Shown here one piece after another: positions 21,401-33,400 of a DNA stretch of 64,000 bases. The position numbers and the translations under genes were made by a program. The notes beneath the pieces are model-generated. The model saw only the letters and a list, made by a program, of their open reading frames with translations, had not been told where the DNA came from and ran no database searches. Positions within the stretch are counted from its first letter, which is position 1. Each line of letters opens with the position of its first letter. This DNA is from Bacilli bacterium (lineage in GTDB: Bacteria; Bacillota_I; Bacilli_A; RF39; UBA660): positions 104,386 through 168,385 of the forward strand of contig JAFXZC010000006.1 of assembly GCA_017541445.1 (NCBI GenBank), written 5' to 3'.

Positions 21401-24368
21401 TTCCTAATAATTGATTTTGATCATCATGAACAAGCTCTAATTTAATTTGAGTTATATCATCAAGAGATATACCATCAACACTTGGACATATCTTATATCC
21501 AATTACAGTTCCTTTATTTAAACCATCATTACCATTACTCTTAATTTCTTCAATAAGAGCTCTACTTTGTGGAGTAACATCACCAACTGAAGAAACATTA
21601 ACATTGTTAGAACTATTATCAATTGGAATAATATTTTTATATCTTGTATAATCATATGCTTTATATAATTCCATTACATATGTACCACTTTGTAAGCCAG
21701 TACCAACAGTAAGCATGTTTTTATTTTTATCACGATATGTTGGATTATCAAGGAAAGTTCTCTCAGTAATCAAATATGTTTTAGTTATATTATCTCCATC
21801 ACTATTATATAAAAGTGAAGAAAGATTACTTTCATATGGTTCATTATTATCGTCTTCTAATAGTGCTTCATAACATTTATTAGATTCAACACATTCACCA
21901 TCTGGATTATAAGAGCTATCAGAAGCATGAATTCTAACTAATAATCCTGTTAATGTATCAGATTCTAATTCAGTATCTTCTCCGTCTAATCCTTCACCAG
22001 GAGATAAACTTACATATTGCATGAAATAATAATTACCATTGTTTGGTGTATCAGGCCAATTTGCATGTAATGGATTTGTACTATCTGTTTTAAAATCATA
22101 TGTAGCTATACATACATTTTCATATTGACCAGTAGATCCGTCCTTATAATCAACCTCAGCATAAATTGACATAGTGTAATATGTATTCATCTTTAAATGA
22201 TTAAATCTAACAGGGAATGTCCATCTATGATCTGGATTTGATAATTTATCACCAACAGGGAAATTTTGAGTATCAGTTGTTAAACCATCAACACCAGTTA
22301 AATGAATAACTACATTACTATTAGGTCTAGTATTAATTGTTGATTCGATATCAGTAATTGTTACATTTACATCTATACTTTCAAATGTTACCCCAGTTTT
22401 TTGAACTTCAGCAATTGGTCCATTAACTCCACCAATAAAGAATGTTTCAGTTCTTCCAACTTCTTTTTCAACAACTTTCTCATTATCATTAACTACCATA
22501 ACAATATTAGCAGTATATGCCTTATTTCTTATAAGAACACCATCTTGTAGATACATTTCTATCGTACCAGCAACATTAGAAGATTTAGTAGCAACTAAAG
22601 TTCCAGTTTCGATATCATATATTTCTACTCTATATTCTTGAACAGCATTATCTTTATCAGTAATATTTCTTAACTGGAATGAGAATTTTCCAGATTGTTT
22701 ATTAATTGAATTTACAATACTATCATTTCTAAATTCAGGATCTTTCTTTAATGTTAATACATCTAAGTAAATAGGATCTCTAAATTGTTCTTCAGTATGA
22801 GTAACATTTGTAAATCCGTTAGTTATAGAAGTAACTTTTAATCTGTATTTTGTATTAGATTCTACATCAAATGCATTTCCAATAGTTAATTCACATTTAC
22901 CATTTTCATCAAAATAACCAGTTTGTTCAACTGAACCAGGAATCTCATTTCCATTCTCGTCTACGACTATATAGTTAAACATAGTTAATTCAGAACCATC
23001 TAATCTTCTTACTAAAACGCCATAAGAATCAGATTTATTATATGTTTTTTCTAAAACTATACCAATTGGATCAGTTACAAAGGTTTTTTGAATGAAATCT
23101 TTTTCATAGTCTTTTCCATTTTTCTTATAAGAAGCATGTACAACAAATGCATAATTTGTATTTGGATTCAATGCAGCTGCAGAGTTTGCAACTTGGAATG
23201 AACCGCTTCCAGCAGGATCAGATTGAGTATATACAACTTGATTTTTCTTAATATCAACAATTGATGTAACTATCAAACTATCACTTGGAATTTCAACATT
23301 AGTAACAGCACAACTATATGAAACTGTTGCAACAACACCATATTCTGAAACAATAAATTCATTTATTTGAAATTCAGGATCAGGAACTGTTACATTTTCA
23401 ATAACAACTTCTTCTTGAACATCGATATCTGTGTCAATAAATCCATCTTTTAAACCAGAAATATTAACGTTTGGAGTGTATCTACTACTACCTCCACCAG
23501 ATCCTCCGCCAGATCCCCCACCGGATCCACCAGAGCCATCTCCGCCTCCGTTTATTCCTGAACCATTTCCAGAACCATTACCAGAACCGTTTCCACCATT
23601 TACATTAGGATTGTCAATAGTGGTATTAACCTCATCAGGAACTATATCAATATTGTCATCACTATCAATTGTAATTTCACCAAGATTTAATTTAACTACA
23701 TCATCAACAGAAAGCTTCTTACTCTCCATATCTAATTTAGCACTACCAGCTTTTATTGAAAGATCTGAACTTATATTTTGAATTTCTAAATTTTGATTCT
23801 TTAATCTAACAATATTACCATCCAAATAAACAAATTCAACAAATCCGTCAGTAACTTTTTCAACTTTATCACCATGTTGAATAGTAATATCATTACCTAC
23901 TATCATAAATTTACTATCAGAAATCTTAATTAAGAAATTACTGAAATTTAATTTTTGACTTAAATAATTAATTTGATATGAACTACCATTCTTAGTAAAA
24001 ATAGAACCATTATAAACATTATAATAATGAAGAACAGCTTCATTTAGTTCTTCTAAATTTAAAACAACACTTTTTTTGAACACACCAATAGATCCGTCAT
24101 TATAATGAAGGAAAGAATCATCAGATATAGATACTTCTACATTATCAGTATTATCAAATTGTACTTCATTTCTTGCAGATACAACTTTATACTTAGAATC
24201 CTTATTAAAATAATAACTAGAACTAGTAGAATTTGCTGTATTATCAATAACATAACCATCATATTGGAAATTGTTAAAACTCTCATTATATCTTTTTATA
24301 CCCAAAAAAAACATAATTCCAATAACAGCAATTACCGGTATTACAATTAAAAAACCTTTCTTTTTCAT
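18420..24368 (-). CDS. Giant Fn3-like surface protein (1982 residues) of the motor operon
   Basis: It starts at the ATG at 24368 (MKKKGFLIVI) after a GAGTGAG site; the longer open frame to 24437 runs into the promoter. One membrane helix (5-24), the shared module (about 30-255), a Gly/Ser/Asn linker (about 256-293, repeated GSGNGSGN and GGGSGGGS units), then about 1650 residues of beta-sandwich domains of fibronectin type III-like pattern (repeated LxxxxxYxxxVxxxY). No C-terminal membrane helix or LPXTG signal is seen. It is probably an elongated extracellular stalk or adhesin. It heads the transcript that also makes the F1-like ATPase, only 13 nt from the next gene. Confidence 0.82.
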   Translation of the reverse strand: MKKKGFLIVIPVIAVIGIMFFLGIKRYNESFNNFQYDGYVIDNTANSTSSSYYFNKDSKYKVVSARNEVQFDNTDNVEVSISDDSFLHYNDGSIGVFKKSVVLNLEELNEAVLHYYNVYNGSIFTKNGSSYQINYLSQKLNFSNFLIKISDSKFMIVGNDITIQHGDKVEKVTDGFVEFVYLDGNIVRLKNQNLEIQNISSDLSIKAGSAKLDMESKKLSVDDVVKLNLGEITIDSDDNIDIVPDEVNTTIDNPNVNGGNGSGNGSGNGSGINGGGDGSGGSGGGSGGGSGGGSSRYTPNVNISGLKDGFIDTDIDVQEEVVIENVTVPDPEFQINEFIVSEYGVVATVSYSCAVTNVEIPSDSLIVTSIVDIKKNQVVYTQSDPAGSGSFQVANSAAALNPNTNYAFVVHASYKKNGKDYEKDFIQKTFVTDPIGIVLEKTYNKSDSYGVLVRRLDGSELTMFNYIVVDENGNEIPGSVEQTGYFDENGKCELTIGNAFDVESNTKYRLKVTSITNGFTNVTHTEEQFRDPIYLDVLTLKKDPEFRNDSIVNSINKQSGKFSFQLRNITDKDNAVQEYRVEIYDIETGTLVATKSSNVAGTIEMYLQDGVLIRNKAYTANIVMVVNDNEKVVEKEVGRTETFFIGGVNGPIAEVQKTGVTFESIDVNVTITDIESTINTRPNSNVVIHLTGVDGLTTDTQNFPVGDKLSNPDHRWTFPVRFNHLKMNTYYTMSIYAEVDYKDGSTGQYENVCIATYDFKTDSTNPLHANWPDTPNNGNYYFMQYVSLSPGEGLDGEDTELESDTLTGLLVRIHASDSSYNPDGECVESNKCYEALLEDDNNEPYESNLSSLLYNSDGDNITKTYLITERTFLDNPTYRDKNKNMLTVGTGLQSGTYVMELYKAYDYTRYKNIIPIDNSSNNVNVSSVGDVTPQSRALIEEIKSNGNDGLNKGTVIGYKICPSVDGISLDDITQIKLELVHDDQNQLLGTYTKNGTVGTYNLINNNMIDGSTGCISYLFDDLTSEELQNKLHYYRGGYFNFNIQMTIRRQNEEQVLDAIPTDVQNPPKQMPVVYAYLSKRDADGVTFGYDIMDVDEAIYVDNGKQSLYYRITSNGITSEEVTALCKINGAETENCISFDGERHATGTVYTTNGDFNKTKNGYPVLYYKVQLREVNYSNPQISPITTYSMFDGWYFDSIFDNESITSLVDYTPRYTLHHSGTRNYLSVLLTSAANDSYWYSDKVVVYELKFTGARTGFPDKTVTLYKTRNDIERISVNGINYSGFKIYHSDIGELISENDTNKKVDITLSIRLLYDTQIAGFDNEISPTEGYTLTANDNGVVSYVFDRGKYYGDIDYSIGIGAQNYLQVTSKYDTSVDPLKFNNCSVTTRGLVCKNSNNVSVALMPKKLGSYTIDKQSDCKVISSSTGDLIPGASCNYYFIGDTPSLSLSASDVNNGIGGFKFKPIISTSKPITTYVYLQKYVEGEGFSNVNENCSLYDFRFECAYTSFKVNELNELFVSENGENTILNNITIDGLDKVDAIYRIIFKYSFEDGASPKDFDYLDYNFLDESIYGSWYDADRTYPSYTIETSDNPGITAMKASYDYGEGVSHDYYDRFLKVTYNLQYLEGFDGIKFEVYRRVPGTTYIDENGNRADGIEVVKYAYATTDNTIFKSSDNVTYIDITPTYGGIQGDPEHPTTPDNSMTTDDNYVVFAYPYYNDSENHEHVLSKNAVKNANVTDFILSRPFVNVKLVEDTQTSNVQLLVTLLDQAGSMGGYKGFYSGNNELVQSGLSDRRADADARKRYHFFVYLIKNGQSELISISTMEGPSYREKLGNNINCSSTDICSAKVVFYADRNNDGVYEEDFITTEFNLTGSLSYSGVSASIEEDSNSKKVRISFFDLYGSHNARKVRASLYTEKSTGINLFKNLDEVSINWITDDNISYFVLNVGVRIPKNTYRVVMEFLDDDGVVTANVETILTVNK

Positions 24369-24405
24369 ATGCTCACTCTCGATTCTATCATAATTATCTA
24401 ATATG

Positions 24406-24414
24406 ATTATAGCA
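24406..24414 (-). promoter_or_regulatory. Extended -10 promoter of the ATPase transcription unit
   Basis: TGCTATAAT on the minus strand, about 38 nt before the ATG at 24368 and just after the terminator of the giant gene. The -35 region is poor, as is usual with an extended -10. Confidence 0.6.
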
Positions 24415-24435
24415 CACCAATATGAAAAATGAAAC

Positions 24436-24475
24436 AAAAAACAATAAAAGAAGGAATCATTTTCCTTCTTTTATT
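24436..24475 (-). terminator. Terminator between giant-protein and ATPase transcription units
   Basis: Arms 24443-24456 and 24462-24475 form a perfect 14-bp stem with a 5-base loop that contains the stop codon of the giant gene; a U-rich tract follows on the minus strand. Confidence 0.85.
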
Positions 24476-27400
24476 TTTGTCTCATTATTTTTTAAATATT
24501 TTGCCAAAATCAAAATAGATAAAGCAATAAATCCAACTATAGATAATACTATAATTAACGCAGAAACAAATGTTACTTTGATAGATTCTTTACTTCTGTA
24601 AAATTCTATTAATCTCTCGTCTTTATCAATAATATTATCTACTGTTTCATCAAATGAATCAGCCATTTTTATTTCAGAAGTACTCTCAGCCGTTGGAACC
24701 TGATAAACATAATATTCATCAGATGCAGGATTATAAGCAATGCTATAAGTAGCATTCTTAGCAGGAATACCTCCTTCATATCTTTCTTCTCCAATAACAG
24801 TTTCTATTGGATGTTCATTTAATTTTCTAACTAAACTTTTAGCTTCTTCATAAGATTTATTTTCTTCAATATATTGATTACTATCTTTAGATAATTGATA
24901 GTATTCTCTAATATATTCACCTAAAGAAACATCTTTATTTGTTTCTTTACCAACAATATTACCATTTCTATAATTAAAAGCTACATAACTACCATCTTTA
25001 TATTCAACAAACATAATATTTGTATTATTACCAATAGTACTACTTATACTTTTAATATTAATATTTTTAAAGTTTTTAGGTAAAACAATTTGATCTTTTA
25101 AACTATGAATTTTACCATCAATTCCAAGATAAATCATATATTCTTTATCATTGTAATTATCAATTATGTATGAATCACTCACAGATTCAAGACCATTATC
25201 AACAACTTCAAGTTTATTATTTTTAACATATATTTTTTTATTAACAACTTGACCATCAATTGTAGAATATGAACCATAAGTTTTAATAACTTGGCCGGCA
25301 TATTCAAATTCATATAATGGAGTATCTTCTGCTAAAGTAAGATTTTCAAAATCATCAATCTTTGTTTTACCAGTTTTAATATTATAAATATTTTTATTAT
25401 CTAATAATATTTCATCTCCAAAAATATTCGTTGCATTGTTAATTTCAGTAGTTCTTTCTACTTCAGCTAACTTATAAACAACATTATTATATGCTCTAGA
25501 ACTAGTAGTAACCAATCCAGAATCAATATTATTATAACCATCATCTCCTGGTTGAATAGGTAATTCTGGAGCTTCAGAAGAATTATCTTCTTCTGAAGTA
25601 TCCTCAGTATTCTCTTCAATTATCTCTTCATAACCATTTGATTTCAATTCAGCATTAGTAATAACACTACCATCATCTAAATAATAATAATTATCATCAA
25701 TAGTTGTTGAACTATTAACTAAATCTTCAGCCTTAATAGAAATAACTTCTCTACCTGAATAATTACCAATTGTAATATCAAAATCAGATTCAAAATCATA
25801 ATAGAATGTATATGTTTGTTTATCAATAGAATACTCTACTCCATTAATTTCAAACCAACTTGAAGTAGCACTATCAATATCAAAGAATTCAACATTAATC
25901 TTATTTACATCAGATGCATAAACATTTACTCTTGGAATACCAGAATTAATACTGTTAAATTGAACTGCAGCAGATCCATATAATGGTAATCCAGTTTCAT
26001 TTGGTTTATGATACTCTTTTTTAATCCTATATTTTGTAGGGAATGATGTATAAATAGAACCATTTATATCCAACAAATCAGGATTAGGTATAGCAAGTAT
26101 TCCATCAGGATTTGGATTAAGATCTGTTAAACCATTCTTAATATGTGGGAAATATGTTGCATTATTATTAACAAATGTTCTATTATTTAATTCACTTAAA
26201 TCATAATCATAAGTACCATAAGTATTTTGAGTACTAACAGCATGAGTTAAATATCTACCTGTAGAAAGAACAGTATCATGTGCTAAATCATAACTATTTA
26301 TATTTGATTCTGGAACATTTGCTAATGAGTAAGAAACAACATTATAATTTGTTTCGTTTCCAGTAACTACACCAAGTACTGAATCTTTATTAATTTGAAT
26401 ATCTTTATAAACATAAGGATAATCAATATCTGCTTCAGCATATCTCCAATTACATATTGCACTATTTTGTGCAGCAGTTATTTTATTTTGAACTTCTGTA
26501 TCACTTGCAGTAACTAATGTTTTAATAGTTGAATTAGAAGCTGTACCTCTTAATATTGCATATGGTATTTGAATTAAAGTATTCAAATAATATTCACCAT
26601 ATTGTTCAGTATTAGCACCAGTACAATCATAAGTAATTGTTCTATAGTTGTATGCAGTTGCAGGACCTCTATCAATATAACACTTACTACCAGATAAATC
26701 ACCTTCAGCACATTCATATAGTTCAGTTTCTTTATTATAAGTAGCATTTTTAACTTGAATACAACGTGAACTATCATCTTGACTAGAAGGAGTTTGTCCA
26801 GAAGGACACTCATATTTTACTTGAGGATTTGAAACTGTAGATGATCTAGGATGATATTTATGATCATAAGTTCTATTAGTTACGTAATGTGATGTAGCTA
26901 AGTAATCACCATTATGGTAACCAGGCTCTTTAGCACCACCATTTATAAATCCACAATATGATATATCACGACAATAAACAGAAACGGAGATTGAATTACT
27001 ATAAATTCTTGAACTAGCTTCTGTTGTACCAACAACAGAATCCTTCTCCCATCCACCTATTAAGCCTCCTGCTAAAGTTGTCTCAGAAACAACAACTGAG
27101 TTAGCAACATAGTTACCATAAACTTTATATACATAAGAATCGTTTTGAATTTCAGTCTTATTTGGAATAAATCCAATAATACCACCAACATATCCTTTTG
27201 CATCAGTACCTGTTGAAACAACTACAGCAGTGGAAATATTATCATAAACATTTCCTTTTCTACTATTCATTCCTCCAAGAATACCACCTACGTAAGTTTT
27301 ACCTACAACTAAAGTATCTTTTGTATTACTACCAACAGTCTCAGATGTTACTTGAGTATTATGTATAGAAGTCCAACCCATAACACCAGCAACTCCACCA

Positions 27401-30400
27401 GCATATTCATTTTTAGAAATAATTGTATTAGAAACAACAACAGCTTCAGATGTTCCATCACCAACTTGTCCAGTAATACCACCAGCACGGTTAGCAGCCT
27501 GAACTTTATTAAATGATGAAGACAATTTAGATATTGAACTACTTACACCAGTAACGCCACCAGCACAATTTCCTGCAGCAGTAATATTTAAATTAATTGA
27601 TCTTAAATTTGAACTACTATTACTATTAGTAGAACCAAATACACCACCGACATTAGAACCATTACCTTTTACTACATTCATAGTAGTATTTGAATCAATT
27701 CCAGAATATATATCACTTGGAACAGTAGAATCAGTTGGGAACGGAGTATTCTTACCAGATACAAAGTAACCATTACCAGATCCAGCTCCAACTGCTCCAC
27801 CAACGTAACTATTACCAAATGAATATATACCTTCAACAGCTATATTATAGTCATATGTACGAGCTTTACCATTTTCGGCATAACCCATATATCCTCCAAC
27901 ATAATCACCAGAGCCTACAATATAACCATTTTTAATAGTAATATTATTCTTATCTTTTATTTGGCTATAACCTATTAAACCACCAACATATTTTTTACCA
28001 TTGATATTTAAGTTAGAAGCAACAATATCTCTTATTTCATTACTTCTATTAGTTCCTATAATACCAACTCTTTCAACTTTCGGTGCATCAATTTTTATAT
28101 TTGTAAATGTTATAGGTACTTTACTATCAGAAGGTTTTAATAAACCATCAAGAGTTTTTATAATACCAAAGTTAGTACCAGAAGCACTTGATGTTGTACT
28201 TAATAATACATTTTCAAAGTCAACATCATACATTGAAACCATAACATTATCTATTAATCCAGTAGCAGAACCCATATTTTCAATTTTAATATTCATTAAT
28301 TTTGGATTTCTTTCATTTGAAGTATTAGCGAATTGTCTAACACCTCGTAACTTGTTAAATGTTAAACCACTCTTAACAGTACAAGAACTATGATCAAAAC
28401 AACCGAAATTAACATCATTCATAACTAAATAGTTTTGAGCACGACCAGCTACTATATTATTCCAATCATCTTTATTATAAATCTTACCATAGAAAGTAAT
28501 ATCTAATAAAATTGGAACAGAATAAGTTTTATCAGCATTATTTTTTACATAATGAATAGTATTTATTTGATAACTATCATAGTAATATTTTGGTATCGCT
28601 GTAATACTTACCATACTATCACCATTTGCTTCATCGTTTATTACACTTGGTTGTCCTATTTGCTCTAATCCATCAAATTCAAGAACAGTAATTCCTAAAC
28701 CATTTGGATTATGTAATTTTAATTGTATATCCGCAGCATCAGCCAAATACGATGGCTCATTAGAAGATAAAGGAACATAAGAATCATAAGTTCCATCAGG
28801 CTTTCTTTGACCATAACCTTTTTTATATGTTACAACCAAATCCTTAATAGTAAACATTTCTACGAAACGAATTTCCAAATCACCTAAAGGCTTATCAGTA
28901 CTATAACCTTCTTCACCTTCGTAGAAACCTTGATTAGGTAATGGTTCACCTGTTGCTAAATTTCTAATCATAGGAATATAACCAAATCTAACAACCTCAT
29001 TAGGTTTATCTGCATCAACAAATTTACCTACTCTAAATCCTTTAGCAAAATTTCCACCTTCTACACACCTAGAACTACCATTAGGATCAACATCACAATT
29101 ATAATCGTAATTTAATACCCAACTCTCATTAGATAAACCAATTCTATTAGCAAATACTAGTGGATTTATCATATCTTCTTGAGTTAATAAAGTTTCACCA
29201 GAAGTATTTTTTGTATAAACACTATTAATACTTTGTTTATCCCAAGCATAGTTACCATTCATGGCAATTAATGAACCAGATGTTCTATGAACTTCTTTAC
29301 TATCAGTACTTGATGTTAAAATATCACCTAAAGATAATGACTTAGCAATTTTATTTGAAGGAATTACAACATCATTTACCTTACCAACAATTGATCCCAT
29401 ATAGTTTGTTCCAACTATATTAATTTTAGAAATACAACTCTTAATATAACCACCATTAGTACCAGCAATACCACCAGCATTAACGAATACAGTAGATATA
29501 TCACCAGTAGTATAAACATCTTCAATATTACCAAATTCTAGGAATCCTACTATACCACCTACACCAGCAACATCACCAGGTCCATAAGTAGTAACTCCAT
29601 CAACAACACTATATCTCTCAATATTAACACTTAAATATCTAACAAATACATTGTTAATAACAAGATTCTTACCATAACCTACAATACCACCTAAATTCAA
29701 AGTAGAAGTATTGTTCATATGAACTAAATTATTAACATCTATTACTGGTTTACCACCAGAATAAACAACATCTCCATCATCATTTTTTCTGTATTTTACT
29801 AAGCCAAATTTATATACAGAAGAATTCATAATGAATCCACCATTACTATAGCCAACAATACCACCGACATACAATTGTCCACTTCCACCAGCTCCAACTG
29901 TAACATCAGACATATGAACATTATCAACAATAGCACTGCTACCCATAATGCACATTAAGCCGCCATATTTTCCATAATTAGTTCCAGCATAATTATTTGA
30001 AACATAATTATTAACGAATCCATCAATTGTTAAATTCTTTATAGAACCATTTACAGTACCAAATAGACAGTTATCAACCTCTAATCCAGAAATTACATGG
30101 CCTCCACCATCTATCATTCCTTCTACCTTTTCAATAAATGGTCTTTTATCATCACCAGAAAATCTACATTTCTCATCACTACAATCTAGATCTTTAGTTA
30201 ATAAGAAATTAATAGTATTATTTGCAATACCAGTTTTTATATTTTCAAGTGAATCAACACTCATATATAAAGACATAGGTAATAATATATTTAGTGATCC
30301 ATTATGACAATCTAATGCACCACCATTTGCAATAGAACCATTTTGTCTACCTGTTCCACCACAAGACTTACTTGTACTAGAATCAAATCTTGAGTTACCA

Positions 30401-33400
30401 TCATCGTTATAATATAAATCTGTTAAAATATAATCATTTTTATATACAAAAGGATCTTTTATATATAAGTATACAAAAGTAATACCATCTGAGTTTGGAG
30501 TACCACCCCATTCTACAGCTACATTAGATAAATCTGTAGAAGTCTCATTAAAGTTAATATCTCTAATTAAAGCACCTACTATTCTCTTACCAATAGGAGC
30601 TCTTACTGATAATACAACTTGAGCATTATATTTTGATTTATAAGTAGTACTATTTGTGAAACCAGTAGCAAAGTCAGCTTTATTTTGAGTATAAGACTCA
30701 ACAGCCAACACCTCAATTACTCCATCATCTACCTTAACATTATCAACACTTATAAAGTCTTGAGGAGGCATACAACTTGGCATAACTAAATGAGGGAATG
30801 TACTTGATCTCCATGCTTCATTAGTTAAGAAAACACCATGAGTATTTAAGATTTCATCTAAGAACATTTTATCTTTAAAATATAGTTTTGTAATAGGTTT
30901 AGAAATAGCACCACTATAATTTTTAGTAGATACATTATAAATATTAACTATATTACTACCAGATGCTTTAGGAATACTACTATCTCTAGTAGGATAAATA
31001 TTCGCAATAACCGCATCTTGAGAAGAAGAACCTTCTGGTAATGTTAATCTACTAATTGCATCATGTTCGGCATCAAAATTAGTATTATATCTATCGTTAC
31101 TATATCCTAATATATCACCATAAGAAATAATATTTCTAACAATAGCATTAGATGAAGAACCTAATATTAAAGCACCAGTATAAGAATTATCTACTCTTTT
31201 TTGAACATAACTCCTACATTCACTACTTAAAATAATACAACTTCCACCTTCAGAAATAGGATTTCCTTCATCATCAGTTATAACTTCATCATCAGCATCT
31301 ACACATTGTCCTAATTCATTTAATTTGTATGTATGTTTCCACTCTAAGCAAAATCTTGCTGGATTAGAAGTATTATCGGAGAATTCAACTTCATTATCAT
31401 ATATCTTAATATTTACTAATGAATAAATATTTTCAATTACTGCATTTAATGAAGCACTAGTTGCAATTATAGCAAGACCTCTTCCCTCACCTGTTGTTGC
31501 AATAGGAGCAACCATATCTTCACCATAAATATATCCATTTCTAATAGTACCTTGGTTAACAGCGTTAGAAACGTGTGGATTTAATACAATCGCACTATTT
31601 GTATGGAAATATAAAGGATCTTTTAATTTAACAACAAATCCATCAATTAAACCATAATTAATTTGAGCAACCAAAGCAGAATAAGTTGTTCTAAACGAAT
31701 CAGATACAACTGTATTAGTTTCATCATATCCATCTTTATACACTATAGTTTTATTAGCACCATCTCTAATAATTTCTTCAACACCCATAGGTGTTCCATT
31801 CTCTAAATCATAAGAGAATTCAACGTGATGATCTAATAACGATAAATCAGGATCAGCATTTATCTTTTCTTCGTCTATAGTATCATTAACAGTAGATACC
31901 ATTAAATTCAATACTTGACCATAATTTGAATTAGTTAATCCATGGAAACCACTTAATAACTTATTATGATTAAATATTATATGTAAATCTAGGTTCTTAA
32001 CTCTAGAACCACCACCAAGTGAATTAAATAAATAACTCATTCCACTACCAGTAGCCATAACAGCTTTATGACCTTGGAAATCAATTGAACCTTGGAAAGT
32101 ACCTGAATATGCACTTGAATTAGATTTATTTGTAAAATCCAAATCCGCAATAACAATATAATTACCATATGCATGCATATTAATAAATTCTTCAGGAGTA
32201 GCTATTGACCTAGACTCAATTTCAGTTGAGAAAGTATATGAATAAATATCATATAATCTGAACATTTCTTTCATTATATTACTATTTTCTTTATCAACAA
32301 CATATTTATCATTTATCGCTTCACTGAAATCATAACCATTTTCATGAGTTGCAACAGTTGTAATTCTAATTTCATATGACTTATCTCTAACTACTTCGCT
32401 TTGAACAAATGCATTAACAAAATCATAATCAAATAGTAAAGATGCAAAATCATTTTCAAAACATTCAGAAACAACAGAATCAGTACATGTTTCTAATATT
32501 CTTCTTCTTAAAGATTTAACTTCATTTCCATTAATAAAGAATCTTACATAGTAATCATACTTATACCAATCATTAAAGTACATCTCACCAGAACCACGAG
32601 TCTCTCCACTGATAATCTCACTTGTACCATCTAAAACACCAGAATGTGCTTCTTCCTCATTAGGATCTACTGAAGGTAAATACTCATCAAATAAAGCTTC
32701 ACATTCTTCGCTAGTCATACCATCAAGGCAGTATTTTTTATCAAGACCAGTATCTATGAAGGCAACGAAATAATCAGGTAAATCGCCACCATAATTAATA
32801 GAATCAGTTGTTCCAAAACTTGTATCATCTGGACTTAAAGGTTTACCAAATTCAATCTTCAAGTCTCTTAATATTATATCTGTATTATATCTATTAGGGT
32901 TACTATCTTGAACATAGAATGTTATATATCCAGTACTATCTAATCTATCAAAAGAATAAACATGTCTATTAGCAAATTCTTCACTATGAACAACGCCACG
33001 ACTATCAACAGTTGTAATACTAGAAATAAGATTACCAGTACCAGTAGCTCCTGCTGCTGCACAAGTTTTATAATTATATCCATTATTAATACAGAATGAT
33101 TGTTGACTTAAATTTAAAGTCGTCTCTCTTTGTACATCAACATTGAAAGAAATAGTAAATGGTTTACCAACTAATTCAGGAATATAAATAGCATATCCAT
33201 ATTGTGAATTCTTATTAGAACCTAATTTAACTTCATTAGAGTCAACAAGTAATTCTTTTCTATCATATGCATTAGAATCTGCACTTTGACTCTTCCATCT
33301 TGTATTATTTCTAATATCAAATCTATTAATATGATCTGGTTCATCATGATCTGAACTATCATTCCAATACAATCTCTCTAAATCATATGAAGCATTATCA

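Noticed and set aside
23431..23781. Plus-strand Pro-rich open frame
   Set aside because: It is the complement of the Gly/Ser linker of the giant protein; no ribosome site.
24369..24437. Extension of the 1982-residue surface protein to 24437
   Set aside because: It would run through the promoter; the residues before MKKKGF look random and the ribosome site lies at the inner ATG.
27000..28100. Repetitive GG(I/V/L)xG coding region as a DNA repeat or CRISPR-like array
   Set aside because: It is protein-level GLUG repetition with diverged DNA, not a direct DNA repeat array.
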